Source: Cryptomeria japonica (Eukaryota > Streptophyta > Pinopsida > Cupressales > Cupressaceae). Taken from it: DNA of 64,000 nt. Below the pieces are notes generated by a model, which saw nothing but the letters and a program-made list of their open reading frames with translations, did no database searches and had not been told where the DNA came from. The stretch spans positions 916,555,648 through 916,619,647 of the forward strand of contig NC_081414.1 in NCBI RefSeq assembly GCF_030272615.1, given 5' to 3'. Positions 11,804 to 23,414 of the stretch are shown here, one piece after another (position 1 is the first letter of the stretch; every line of letters starts with the position of its first letter). A program made the position numbers and the translations under genes.

Positions 11804-13435
11804 TGTAGTCACACAAATCTGTCCACTTAATTAAATGAATATTTAGTATTTATTTGATTATTTAACCATCAATTAATAATTAATTAAATTAATAATTAAT
11901 TAAATTAATATATTTAATTAATTCATCTTAGCCCTCTTCTCCTATTAATTAAATAAATTATTCAATTTATTTGATTTAATTCACTTAACCAAATTCAGAC
12001 CATTAATGAAATAAATAAATCATATTTGTTTAATTAAATCTTCTCTCACATTTAAATAAATTAATATTTATTTAAAATCCCCCAAAATCCCCCTCTCACA
12101 TTTAAATAAATTAACATTTATTTAATTCACCTTTATTCTTCACCCACTTGTATTTTCCTACAAATGCAAGTTGCACAACTATTTTAAATAAATAATTTAT
12201 TTAAATCACCTTTATCCTCCACCCACTTGCATTTTCTTACAAATGCAAGTTGCACAACTATTTTAAATAAATTATTTATTTAAAATCCTATGTATCCTCA
12301 CCCACTTGAAACCTTTAATGGTTTCCCTTAAAGTCTTCAAATTTAATGGCTTCCTTCTAGAGTCTTCTCAAACCTTTAATGGTTTCCCTTAAAGTCTTCA
12401 AGCATTTAATGCTTTATCTTCCTTTTTTTTATTTAAATAAATTAATATTTATTTGAATATTTACCCAAATGCAAATTACACCATTTAATTGAAAATACCA
12501 AAATTCCTCCCACTTGCATTTTCCTACAAAATCCACTTGCATGCCTAAACCCCTTCTAGATTCTTCTAAACCCTTCCTAATTAACCTAATCCATCCCCTA
12601 AATATTGTCACATTCCTAAGCAAATTGGAGTCACTTCTCAAAGACTCCAAAGTCTTTGAAAAGCAATTAATGCTTTGTGTGTTCAACAAATTAACCTCTA
12701 AAGTCTTCCAAACCACTTATGGCTCTTACATGACCATTAATGGTTAATTCCACTTGCACCCATGGTTAAGGACTTTGACTCCTAACTTAACCCTCATGTA
12801 ACCCATGTGTCTCTTCAAAGCATTTATTTCTGTGACTAGGGTAACCATCATGTCCCCTCAAACATTTAATGCTCCTTATCTATCCTCTCAAGCCTCCTCA
12901 TGGTGACACTTGTCAACATGGGATTGGGTTGAAAGTCTCACATGGATTGAATATCTTTCAATCCTAACCCTTGTTAAGGTTACTCAATCTTAACCCTTCA
13001 TTTCTCCATTTCTTCTATAAATAGAACCCTTCTCCTCAAGCAAAGAGGAAGTCTTAGAGTATTGTTGTTATACTAGTATTAGCATAGAGTTTTTTTTCAT
13101 AGCATCATTATCTACACTTGCATAGCATTTGCTTATCATATTCAACCATCTTGAATCTCCATATGGCATCCATGGCTAGTGCTAAAAGCTGAGAGCTACA
13201 CTCATTTGAGACTTGGAGAGGGGAGAAACAAGGGAGAAGCATCAAAAGGCATCATGGAAGCATCTTAGGGAGGCTCTTCTCCTTTCTTTTATTTTGTTAA
13301 ACTTCTTTCATGCTTTTTGAAATCTCTTTTGATATGTTTGGAATGGTTTTTAGTTCTTTGTTTTGTTTTTATGGTTGAAACTAACTTATTAACATTGAAC
13401 TTTGTTGTTGCCTTGTCCCCATTTCCATGACATCA
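11804..13435 (+). repeat. Tat element 5' LTR
   Basis: Begins TGTAGTCACACAAATCTG and ends CATGACATCA, 1632 bp with TG...CA ends. It is AT-rich in U3, with many ATTAAATAAATA runs and internal duplications, including a cassette of about 64 bp (ACCCACTTG...CAAATGCAAGTTGCACAAC) repeated near 12140-12285. The first 920 bp are matched by the copy at 25802-26724. Confidence 0.9.
13015..13024 (+). promoter_or_regulatory. TATA box in the Tat 5' LTR
   Basis: TCTATAAATAGA lies in the U3/R part of the LTR, about 420 bp before the LTR end. It fits a pol II promoter for the element transcript. Assigned by motif and position only. Confidence 0.6.
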
Positions 13436-13455
13436 TTTGGTGAACCCGACGTGAA
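13436..13455 (+). promoter_or_regulatory. Probable Tat primer-binding site
   Basis: TTTGGTGAACCCGACGTG follows directly after the LTR's terminal CA. The position is that of a tRNA primer site. I have not matched it to a specific tRNA. Confidence 0.55.
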
Positions 13456-16145
13456 TCAAAGAGCAATAATTTTGAATACTACTAACTTCTGAATGTTTTA
13501 ATTGACACACAAGTCATTCTCTTGCACTTTTGTTCTTAGTTTAGCGCCTTCGCAAATTGGTACTTTAGCACTATTGTCTATACTGTTGCTCTTCCGTGTT
13601 AAATAGCGCTTCTATTTTCACACAGAGTATAGCTATTGTAACAGAGAGTTGTAAGAAAATTCCTTGTAACCAAAAACCAATATTTATAGGCTTGTAGAAG
13701 CCCACCAAAACATGCAAATTTTTCTAACTAATTATCTTTTGTGAAGGTTTTAACTAACCCCTACAATAGGATTTTTTTTTATAGCAATTTTAGCTTAGGA
13801 AATAAATTTGTTCATATTGTTAACTTTGTCTTTCAAGTTAGGATAAAATAAATTCATTTTCCTTTTGGGTTAAAATCAACTACACTTTCATTTGGAGTTT
13901 TAAAAAGAACCACATCTTTCGTTTGGAGCTCTAAAAATGAATCACACTTGTTCAAAGTTAAAAAGAATCACAAAAACAAACACACAAAATTATTTTTTTG
14001 CAAAGTTAGGAACAAATTCTTTTGGTGCTTAAAATCAACAAGGCAAATTTTATTTCTTGCATCAAACTAAAATTCATAATCAACACTTCATTTTGTGCAA
14101 GTTAAAAAGAATCCCCAATTTGTCAAAGTTGTTCTCAAATCTATTTACTTCAAGCAGAACGTGCTCTTAATTCAGTTGACCAAGATTTCCAATTCCTAGA
14201 CTACAACACATTTTTCCATTGAAGGATAAAAAGAACACCATGACTGCTGGAGCAACATCTCCAAATAGTTAGATCACATTGCAAATGATGAGTTAAAAAG
14301 AACAAGTATCTTTTGTGTTTGGCATGCTTGTGCAAAGTTTGTCGAGTGGTCCTACTTCTAACACACACTATCCTCTCCCTTGGCTTTTATGGTCCTAGGT
14401 GCAAGAGAAAAGTGTTAGTAACACTCAAAGTTTATATTTTTAAGAGAGGCCTACCAAGAGACACATCACTCTTGGGAACGACCTCGTGCGGTAAATCCTT
14501 CAAGCCGCTATAGAAACCAGGTGAGAGCGAAAGCTGTAGCCTTGGGTATAACTGTTCCTACAGTGTAACTTGCTGAAAGGACAAATGGGCCCCACCACAA
14601 GTTACAAGGCTCTTAAGTGAGTCACTGCAGAATGAACTTATGTCCAAAAACATTGAACATTACTAAACACCTTTAAGTAGTAGCCCACCCGTTCTATTGA
14701 TTGAGAATATTTGAGATATAATTCAGTGCAAGAGCATATATGGTTTTGCTCCCAAGATACTCACCATACTTATTTCCTTGAGTAGAAACATATCTTTTTG
14801 AAATGTCACTTGTGGCTCGATAAAAGTGGTGACTCTCCCATCATAGGGATTATCTATTTTATCTATTTGTTATACTCACACAAGACTTAGTATATCACAT
14901 CCTTACCTGCCATGGTGGGATTCATAAGGTATGTAGTACCAAAGTCGAAGAAATATCAAGATGTGGGCTGAATTTATCACAACTGGCCATTTGACCTTAG
15001 GGATACAAAGTGTTTGAAGTGTTTTCATGTTAGTCAAGACCAAGTACAAATTAAGCTGACTTCAAGCTTTGGAAAGAAAACACCTAAAATACACTTAAAA
15101 GGAAAGGGTCATAAAAAGTCCAAGGATTGGGTTGATCTAGACCCATACTCATTTGTGCCTCTAAGGCAACATTCTTGTGTTTGTGTGCTTGCTTTGTTTT
15201 CTTGTCAAAGAAACATCATAAAAATCCAAAAATCAACACAAGTGTTCATCCAACCAAGCATCTTTCAAAAACAACCAAAAGATCAAAAACAAAAAAAGAA
15301 AAGAATCAAACTTTATGACCATTCTTCACATCTTGAGAAAGAAGAATCGTCATCAGAATATCAACTTGAAAAGAAGACCATTGAGCTCAAAGGCTTTGAT
15401 CAAAAGGAGGAAATTCTTCTATCTCAATAGACAAATCTTTGTCTCCCATAGAGTTTTTCTATGTCACATGCGTCTCTACCTTCAAGGCAAAACAAACGAA
15501 TTTGATTCAGAATCATTAAACCGCAGAGCTTTTATGCAATATAGAGCTTTGAGATATCACAAAAACCAAGGAGGCAATATTAATCCCAAATTCTTCCCAA
15601 ACGTTTGTATCACATACAACATAGCTCGAGAAATGCCACCAACACCTGAAAGGGAAGAGGTAGGGTTTGTTCCATTTGTGACACAAAGCTTTTATTGAAG
15701 TTCAAACATTTCATCCATTATCTCACTCATACATCATCACTTCATCATAAATCCGTTCCAACTCTCAAAACATTAAGAAGTTCTTGTCCCAAGTTCTCTT
15801 TTTAGATATTGCTTGAATCAAACACATCACATCAATTTTAGATTGTTTCTACATCTAGGATAAGCTCATCCTAAGAGACACATCTACGCAGGTTAAAACT
15901 AGTTCATGAGTGAATCCTCTCATTACTAGGTAGTTAAATCTGTAACACATCTCATATTTCTCTACACCTTATCACATCAAACCTTATAAAAAACAAACAA
16001 GCAATTCAAAGAAGGAATTTCGGTTACATCTACCTTAAAAGTGTTAGAGATCCGTATGCAAAACACTTCACCAACCATCAATCTTTCATTTAATCAACAA
16101 CTCATCATCATTTTTACCCAACTTCAACAAAAGCTTATAAACAAA
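13456..16145 (+). other. Tat 5' leader
   Basis: About 2.7 kb between the primer site and the gag start. Long leaders are usual in this lineage. It contains overlapping open frames of 138 codons (15014-15430) and 127 codons (15315-15698) that are lysine-rich but show no domain I recognise. Nothing else is supported. Confidence 0.55.
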
Positions 16146-17690
16146 ATGGCTCAAACTCGATCACAGTCAAGACAACGAGAAATAGAAATTGAAGAAGAAG
16201 AGGAGGAAAATCTCAATGACTTCCAAGAAACACTTGGAGGAAATGCAAATGACGAAAACCCAAGTACTCCTACTCCTGCAACAATAGAAAGGGCCCAACA
16301 TAACCCTCTCTTTAATAGACTTTTTGATGAAATACTCAGGAGCAATGCGGATGCTCACTTTTTAAAGCTCGCTCAAGAAGGAGAAAAACTCCCCTCTGAC
16401 TTTGATCTTGCCCAATTAAGAAAAGCATCAGAATGACAAAGTCGCCATGAAGAGGAAAGAGGTAGAGATACCATCAGATATAACATTCCTCGAGGTAACC
16501 CACCACCTCCTCCTCCAAATGAAATGGAAATGTTGCAGAAACAAGTCGAGAATCTCGCCCAACAACTTCATAGTGGTGTCAAGACTAACCAATTCTCACT
16601 CAATGACATTTGTCCCTATCCTTTTGATAGGAATCTTTATATGCCACCCTTTCCACAAGGATTCGAAGCACCCAAATTCGAAAAATATAGAGGAAAGGGA
16701 GATCCTCACGATCATGTCAGAGAATTTCATTCTACTTGCCTCGAAGTGGCATATGAAGACACATACCTAATGCGCCTTTTTCCCCAAAGCTTGGGAGGGA
16801 CAACCACATCATGGTTTTCCCGACTACCAGGTGGCATTAGAACATTTGAGGAACTCATCCAAAAGTTCCTAGCTCATTACTCTCATAACATTGAACGTGA
16901 CATCACCATGGCTGATCTGTGCAACACTAAACAAAAACTAGGTGAACTACTCTCAGTATTCCTGCAACGATGGCGTCAAATGTCTAGCAGACGTTCTCTT
17001 CAGTTACCTGAATGAGAGCTAGTGGAAAAATTCATTTCCAACTTAAACAAAGAAATGGAATTTCACTTGAATGTCAAAGACACAGACTCTTTTAATGATA
17101 TGATCACCAAGGGTTTGAAATGTGAGCGGGCCCTCATCAAGAAAGGACTTATCAAAATCTATAACGAACCAAAGGATGGTCCTCGCCCATGCTTCAATAG
17201 TGATAAACCAAGCTTCTGGAACAAAAACAAGAATATCGTCAACGATGGGGTTGTGGATGCCAGGACTATCAAAAGTGCACAACCTGTGGTTCGGTTTGCA
17301 GGATAGAATCCTCCACCTCAGAATAACACAAATGTTCCTTCAAATCAAAGTCGCATCACATCTCACGATGAACCTAGACCTCGTCAGCAAAAACAAAAAT
17401 GAACATACACTCCCTTAGGGGAGCCCATTGAAACAGTATTGCGACAACTCATTTCTCAAAATTTGGTCACTCTACCTAAAACATCAAACTATGAGCCTCA
17501 GGTCAAACCTGCATGGTGGAGAGATACTGAACATTGTGATTTCCACCAAGGGAGAGGACACAAGACAAGTAATTGTCACCAATTGAAAGATCTTATTCAA
17601 GATCTTCTTGACCGAGGAGAAATTGAAATTGAAGGCCATGACCCAAAAACAACAAATAATGATCATCTGATGTTCAAAAATCCACTTCCA
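16146..17690 (+). pseudogene. Tat gag
   Basis: The start is taken at ATG 16146 (MAQTRSQSRQREIE), followed by an acidic run. The capsid-like retrotransposon gag domain lies around 16620-17010 (FPQSLGGTTTSWFSRLPGG, then TFEELIQKFLAHYS). A variant knuckle, CDFHQGRGHKTSNC (C-x2-H-x4-H-x4-C), lies near 17536-17580, with the usual QLKDLIQDLLDRGEI after it. All pieces are in one frame but are interrupted by stops at 16434 (TGA), 17013 (TGA), 17304 (TAG) and 17400 (TGA). Each stop can be explained as CGA to TGA or CAG to TAG. Non-functional as read. Confidence 0.85.
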
Positions 17691-18929
17691 TCACAAGATC
17701 AAAGGGGTCCTTCTACTTCCAGGAGAGGAACTGATACCATGGATTATACGCAGGCTGCATATAATTATACTGTAAATCACCTGTATGATGCCAGTGAACA
17801 AGTTGCAACTATAACCATCAAGAATCACAACTCCAATTGCAATGTTGTTACACATTGCGGCAAGGTTACCATAAAGGCAGCTCCACAAGGCACCACCTCC
17901 ATACCAAAGCAGTACAATCTTGTGGAACAATTAGATAAAACGCTCACGCTTATATCCATTTTAGAGCTATTGCGCCTATCACCATCTGATAAAACAATCT
18001 TGGATCAAGCTCTCCAAGAGGCGTCAGTCCCTGCAAACCTAAATACAGACCAATTTCAAGCCATGGTTGGAACTCTAAAGTCATCACCTTGTCTCACTTT
18101 TTCTGAAAGTGACAACTCTTCCTTCCAACAACCTCATAATGCTTCGCTACACATTGAAGGCTTTATCAACCAGCATAGGATCAAGCGAGTCTTGATCAAT
18201 AATGGAGCAGGCCTGAATATTTGTACACTACAGTTGGTCACAACATTGGGATATGCAATAGAATCAGTGGATCCCCATAACAAGATCACAATCAAAGCCT
18301 ATGACGATGCGGAGCGTTCCTCCAAAGGAGTTGTGGTACTACCAATCCGAGTGGGCCCTGTGGTAAAACACATCATCTGTCAGGTTCTGGACCTTCCTCT
18401 GCCATACAATCTATTATTAGGAAGACCTTGGATACATGCCATGCAAGCCGTTCCATCTACCTACCATCAATGTATCAAGTTCCCACATAATGGTGTAGAG
18501 ATCACAATCTTGGGCGATGCAAATCCCTTTGCGTATTGCCATAATATCAGCCATCAACCAGAGATTACCATTCCTAATAATAGAGAAGCCATTTCCTCCA
18601 CATCATATATAAGTCCCACCTCTCTTGCCAGTTCGAACACCACTATACCAAAGCAAGAAAAGCTTAAAATGAAAATAGCAGAGGAAGGTCCTGGGGAATA
18701 CAACTTGAGTCAACTCTTTTGTGTAGGACAAATGCCCACTTCTCCTAGAACACATGGTAAACCACAACAGGTACTCCAACAACCCCTAATCACGCCAGCG
18801 TGTGCTTTGATGCCTTTCATCCTTGGAAAAAGTCAAGAAGAAGAAACCCAAGATGAGGACTTAGCGGAATGGATCTATAAAGATCCCATCACCACTGATA
18901 TACCACAAGTTAAACTTCCTACAGATTAG
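17691..18929 (+). pseudogene. Tat aspartic protease region
   Basis: Continuous with the gag frame. The protease core is around 18145-18450: HIEGFINQHRIKRVLINNGA, then LGYAIESVDP and YNLLLGRPWIHAM. In this family the active site normally reads L-I/V-D-x-G-S/A; here the catalytic aspartate is replaced by asparagine (LINNGA). The second half with LLGRPWIH is well preserved. The frame ends in a TAG at 18927. The Asp to Asn change alone would inactivate the enzyme. Confidence 0.8.
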
Positions 18930-19798
18930 TATGGCAAAGGTCTCCTCATTATGCAAAGAATGGGGTATGATGGTTAGAGTGCTTTGGGATATTGCAAACA
19001 AGGACGACATGAACCTCTGCTGCCAGAATTAAAACCCAAAGGTAATACAGGCCTAGGCTTTGAAAAAGAGATCCTTCCTAAACTCAAATTCAAAGGAAAA
19101 CCCAACAAACCATTATGTCAGCCTACTGCAAAAAGGACACCTTTCATTATTAAAGCAGCATCAAGCACCATCCCAACTGCCCCACCGAGGCTCAAAACCC
19201 CAACACCACCATCTACAATACCAATCATCCCACCAAGCGAACCAGTAATCCCATCAATAGTACCATTAGCAGCAACAACTATATTAGAACCCGTAGCAGC
19301 ATCTATGGCACCAGCAGTTCCAGCAGAAGCCACTGAGTCAACACTACCGATACTCCCCGTACCAGATCCTTTAATCCCCATCGACCTTCCTGCAGCACCG
19401 ATCACTACAAAGGTACATCAACCAATCACACCTACAGTATTTAACTCCAAAGACATCCCAGTATGGTATAGTAATCGGATGTTGGAAAGTGACTCAGAGA
19501 CCAACTCACATGAGTGGGACTTTGATTTTGTACAGCTTAACACTTCAGATGAGGAAGACACATCACTACCTCCACCACGCAAAGACATCCCTGTTTATGG
19601 AGAAGCACAGATAAAGACCACTTGGGTTCCTGAATTGGAAACATCTTCCATAGACCCTACGTCTCATCCTATGTCTGATTCTGACAGGGAGAGTACCATT
19701 AACGACCTTCACCATAACGTCTTAACCCTCACTGATACATCTAACGTGCTTAACCTAATCGATGAAGTAATGCCCCATTATCCACCCTGAACTCATCG
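18930..19798 (+). pseudogene. G-patch-like segment and proline-rich linker of the Tat polyprotein
   Basis: After the stop at 18927 the same frame reads GKGLLIMQRMGYDG, a TAG at about 18975, then SALGYCKQGRHEPLLPEL and NTGLGFE. The glycine spacing (MGYDG...LG...G.GLG) resembles a G-patch, a short RNA-binding module reported between protease and RT in some plant gypsy elements. From 19150 to 19450 it becomes a low-complexity Pro/Ala/Ile/Thr linker. The frame shifts by one base near 19785. Confidence 0.55.
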
Positions 19799-21165
19799 AA
19801 TGGAACCAACCAAATCCCCCATGTGTTGACCTCTTCCAAAACGATGAGGCCATCATTGATTTTTTGGAATTAAGGGATAACCTACCAAGCGGGGATCACA
19901 AAGCTGGATTCGCCATAGAACTAAATAGCGCAACATACTTCAGGGCGGATGCCAAACCTTTTAGCTGCAAAAATATAACAATAAAACATGGATCTTCTAG
20001 TGTAAACCACACCGTGGCACTGTTTGATTCAACAAAAGTAAAAAGAAAGCGTATCCAACGGTGAAAACCTCTCTGAGGTGCCTGAGGATGAAGGGTTTGA
20101 CATTCTCCTCACTAGTACACAACAGGAATGATCAACGATTCTCATCGAGGAAACCAACGAATACAATGTGGGGACTCCTAAAAATCCTCACCTCATACAT
20201 CTGGCATCTCTTCTCACTCCAGAGGAACAACCTAAATTTATAGAGTTCTTTCAAAAGCGTCAGATCAACTTTGCATGGTCATATGCAGACATGCTTGGGC
20301 TTGATCCTGATTTAGTCATGCATCGCCTCACCATAGCAAAAGGAGCCAAACCTGTCAAGCAGAAGCTTCGTAAGATGCATCCACAGATTGCAACGCTAGT
20401 CAAAATAGAACTCAAGAAACTCCTAGATGTTGGTTTCATTAGACTAATTGATTATGCAGATTGGATCTCCAACATTGTGCCTGTCGGCAAACCAAAAGGG
20501 GGCATCCGCATTTGTACTAACTTCAGAGATCTAAACAAGGCATGTCCTAAGGATGACTTCCCCCTACCAAATATCGACATCATAGTAGACCTGACAGCAG
20601 GACATGCCATGCTTTCACTCATGGATGGCTTTTCAGGATACAATCAGATAAAGATCGCACCAGAGGATCAACATAAGATGGCCTTCACATGTCCATGGGG
20701 CACATACTGCTGGAATGTAATGTCTTTTGGTCTAAAGAATGCAGGAGCGACCTATCAATGAGCAATGACTACTATCTTTCATGATATGATGCATACCATA
20801 ATGGAAGATTATGTTGATGACTTACTGGCAAAATCACTCACAAGAGAAGGTCATTTGGACATATTAGAGAGAATCTTTGATAGACTAGAACAATATCATG
20901 TTCGACTCAACCCAAAGAAATGTGTCTTTGGAGTAACCTCTGGGAAACTTCTAGGATACATTGTCTCAAGCAAAGGCATTGAGGTCGATCCAACAAAGGT
21001 TAAGGCAATCATGGACATGCCACCTCCAAAGAATATCAGTCAGCTAAGGACACTACAAGGATGACTCCAATCTATCTACAGATTCATCGCACAACTGGCC
21101 GATAAATGCCACCCATTCACACACCTGCTACACAAGAACATCCGCTTTCAGTGGGATGCCAGATG
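19799..21165 (+). pseudogene. Tat reverse transcriptase
   Basis: The frame after 19799 carries the RT lead-in (GFAIELNSATYFRADAKPF), then shifts near 20064. From 20068 it reads through a TGA near 20129 to HRLTIAKGAKPVKQKLRKM, IVPVGKPKGGIRICTNFRDL, LSLMDGFSGYNQIKI and WNVMSFGLKNAGATYQ. A TGA at 20759-20761 interrupts just before the next motif. The catalytic motif YVDDLLAKS is at about 20810-20835, followed by NPKKCVFGVTSGKLLGYIVS. Another TGA lies at 21062-21064. Core residues are kept, but the stops and a frameshift near 21165 break the protein. Confidence 0.9.
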
Positions 21166-21500
21166 CTTAAAGATTATCTCATGAATATGCCATTGCTGAT
21201 CCCACCAGATCCAAGTAGACCATTATTACTCTATATATCGACAACAAGTACAACATTGGGTGTACTATTGGCACAACATAATGCAGAAGGGAAAGAGTGT
21301 GCTGTTTACTACATTTCTCGTAGACTGGTGGGCTATGAACTCAATTACACACCTATTGAGCGAGCTTGCCTAGCAGTAATCTTAGTAGCCACTAAACTGA
21401 GGCACTATTTGTTAACACACAAAGTACAACTCATTGCAAAGATTGATCCACTCAAGTATTTACTCAGCAAAGCAGCATTGACAGGTCGCTTGGCCAAATG
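21166..21500 (+). pseudogene. Tat RNase H (first)
   Basis: In a shifted frame from about 21166 the sequence reads PSRPLLLYISTTSTTLGVLL, CAVYYISRRLVGYELNYT, ERACLAVILVATKLRHYLL and LKYLLSKAALTGRLAKW, the typical RNase H of plant gypsy elements. The first acidic residue, normally in an LY-I/L-A-x-S/T context, is not obvious, so activity is doubtful. The frame shifts again at 21498. Confidence 0.85.
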
Positions 21501-22244
21501 GTGATGATTCTAAGTGAATTTGACATCGAGTATGTAGATCGTAAAGCTATCAAAGGGCAGGTTATTGCAGATCAGTTGGCCGATGCACCCCTCATAGGTG
21601 ATCATCCTCTCATTTCCAATTTTCCAGATGAAGAGATATTCATGATCACAACAACACAAACATGGAAGCTATACTTTGATGGTTCATACACTAGACATGG
21701 CTCGGGGGCAGGCATCCTATTTATCACACCTCAAGGTGAAAACATCCCGAAGTCTTACAGGCTCACATTTCCATGTACTAACAACATAGCAGAGGATGAG
21801 GCCTTGATCACAGGACTCAGGCTAGCCATACAATGGAAATTACAAGAACTGCAAGTATATGGCGACTCACAACTGGTCATTCGACAAGCAACTGATGAAT
21901 ATCAAACCAAGGATGATAAACTCATGCCATATAAGAAAATGGTGGACACTCTAAAGACATCATTTACTACTATCACTTTTGATCAGATACCAAGAGATCA
22001 GAATCGAGCTGCTGATGCTATGGTTACCATCGCATCTCTCCTAGATCTTCCACAGAATTCAACATGCTACGAGTTCTTGGTCGAACAGCTTTGGATTCCC
22101 GCTTATGATATCCCCGAATCTGAAATGATATATCGCCTTGTCGGTTCTGAATCCCCATGGTATGGTGAGTTCTACACCTATCTCTGTGATCACACCCTTC
22201 CTCCCAACCAATCGAATAACCAATGTAAAACCTTCATTCGCTAA
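21501..22244 (+). pseudogene. Tat second (archaeal-type) RNase H
   Basis: The frame starts with ILSEFDIEYVDRKAIKGQV, the end of the first RNase H, and continues with WKLYFDGSYTRHGSGAGI (first Asp), NNIAEDEALITGLRLA (Glu) and LQVYGDSQLVIRQ (second Asp), then PRDQNRAADAM. This second RNase H directly after the first identifies the Tat lineage. The DED residues are present. The frame ends at 22244, and the link to integrase is broken by a stop. Confidence 0.88.
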
Positions 22245-23414
22245 ACTGCTTGATATACCATTATTGTTGAAACCCTATACCGCTGCGGTCTTGATGGTAC
22301 TCTCCTTCAATGTCTAGAACAAGGTGAGATAACAAAGGCTTTGGAAGAAGTCCATGAAGGAATTTGCGGGACTCACTCAAGTGGTCCATCACTAGCCAAG
22401 AAACTCTTGCGCAATGGATACTATTGGCCATCTATGGAAAAAGATTCCTACTACTTTGTTAGAAAATGCAAAAAATGTCAAGTTCATGGTGACTTGATAC
22501 ATGCACCAGCCCAGGAACTACAACCAATCACAACACCATGGCCTTTTTGTCAACGGGGCCTTGACCTTGTGGGTAAGATTCATCCATCTTCATCCAATGG
22601 CCATAAATTCATTATTACTGCCACCGAATATTTCACAAAGTTGATCGAAGTTGTTCCACTTACCCAAGTCACTGGCAAGCAGATCGCCTCATTCATCCTC
22701 AACTACATCATCTGCCGGTATGGTGTGCCCATGTCCATCATCACAGATAATGGTCTTCCTTTCAAAAATCAAGATGTTCGTGAACTCTGTGAGAAGTTTC
22801 ACATCCAACACTGCTTTTCCACCCCCTATTACCCACAAGGCAATGGTCAGGCCGAAGCATTGAATAAAAACATATTAAGAATCCTCAAGAAGACAGTCAA
22901 TGATGCCGGTCGTGATTGGTATGTTCAATTGAATCCAACACTATGGGCATATTGAACTAGTATTCAAACCCCTACAGGCGCAACTCCCTACTCATTGGTC
23001 TATGGTGCCGAAGCTATTTTACCTATTGAGGTAGAGATCCCATCACTACGGGTTTCCTTACACAATCTCATTGATGATGAAGCATACAAAGTATCCCGTC
23101 TTCAGGACTTAGAGCTACTTGATGAGAAATGACAAGCTGCATACAACCACCTCAAAGCCTATCAACAACGCATGAGCAGAAGCTATAATCATCGAGTTAG
23201 ACCTCATACATTCGAGGTAGGTGATCTTGTTCTCCAAGAAAATCCTCGTAACCAACCAAACAGAGAACATCAAGGAAAGTTTGAATCAAATTGGTTGGGT
23301 CCATATGTTGTCACTGCTGTATTTGGGTCCGAGGCATATCAGTTGGCTACTTCAGAAGGAGAACCATTAACAGATCCGATCAATAGCATGCACCTTAAAC
23401 GTTTTTACACATAA
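22245..23414 (+). pseudogene. Tat integrase
   Basis: The zinc-binding HHCC is visible from 22341: HEGICGTHSSG, then CKKCQVHGD. Catalytic residues sit in GLDLVGKI (Asp), SIITDNGLPF (Asp) and NGQAEALNK (Glu). The C-terminal part reads RVRPHTFEVGDLVL and LGPYVVTAVFGSEAYQL, and ends SMHLKRFYT at TAA 23412. In-frame TGA codons at 22953 and 23130 both sit where arginine CGA is expected. The catalytic triad is intact but the frame is not. Confidence 0.9.

Noticed and set aside
19118-19405. 95-codon minus-strand frame rich in Gly/Ala/Val
   Set aside because: Shadow of the Pro/Ala/Thr-rich Tat linker on the plus strand.
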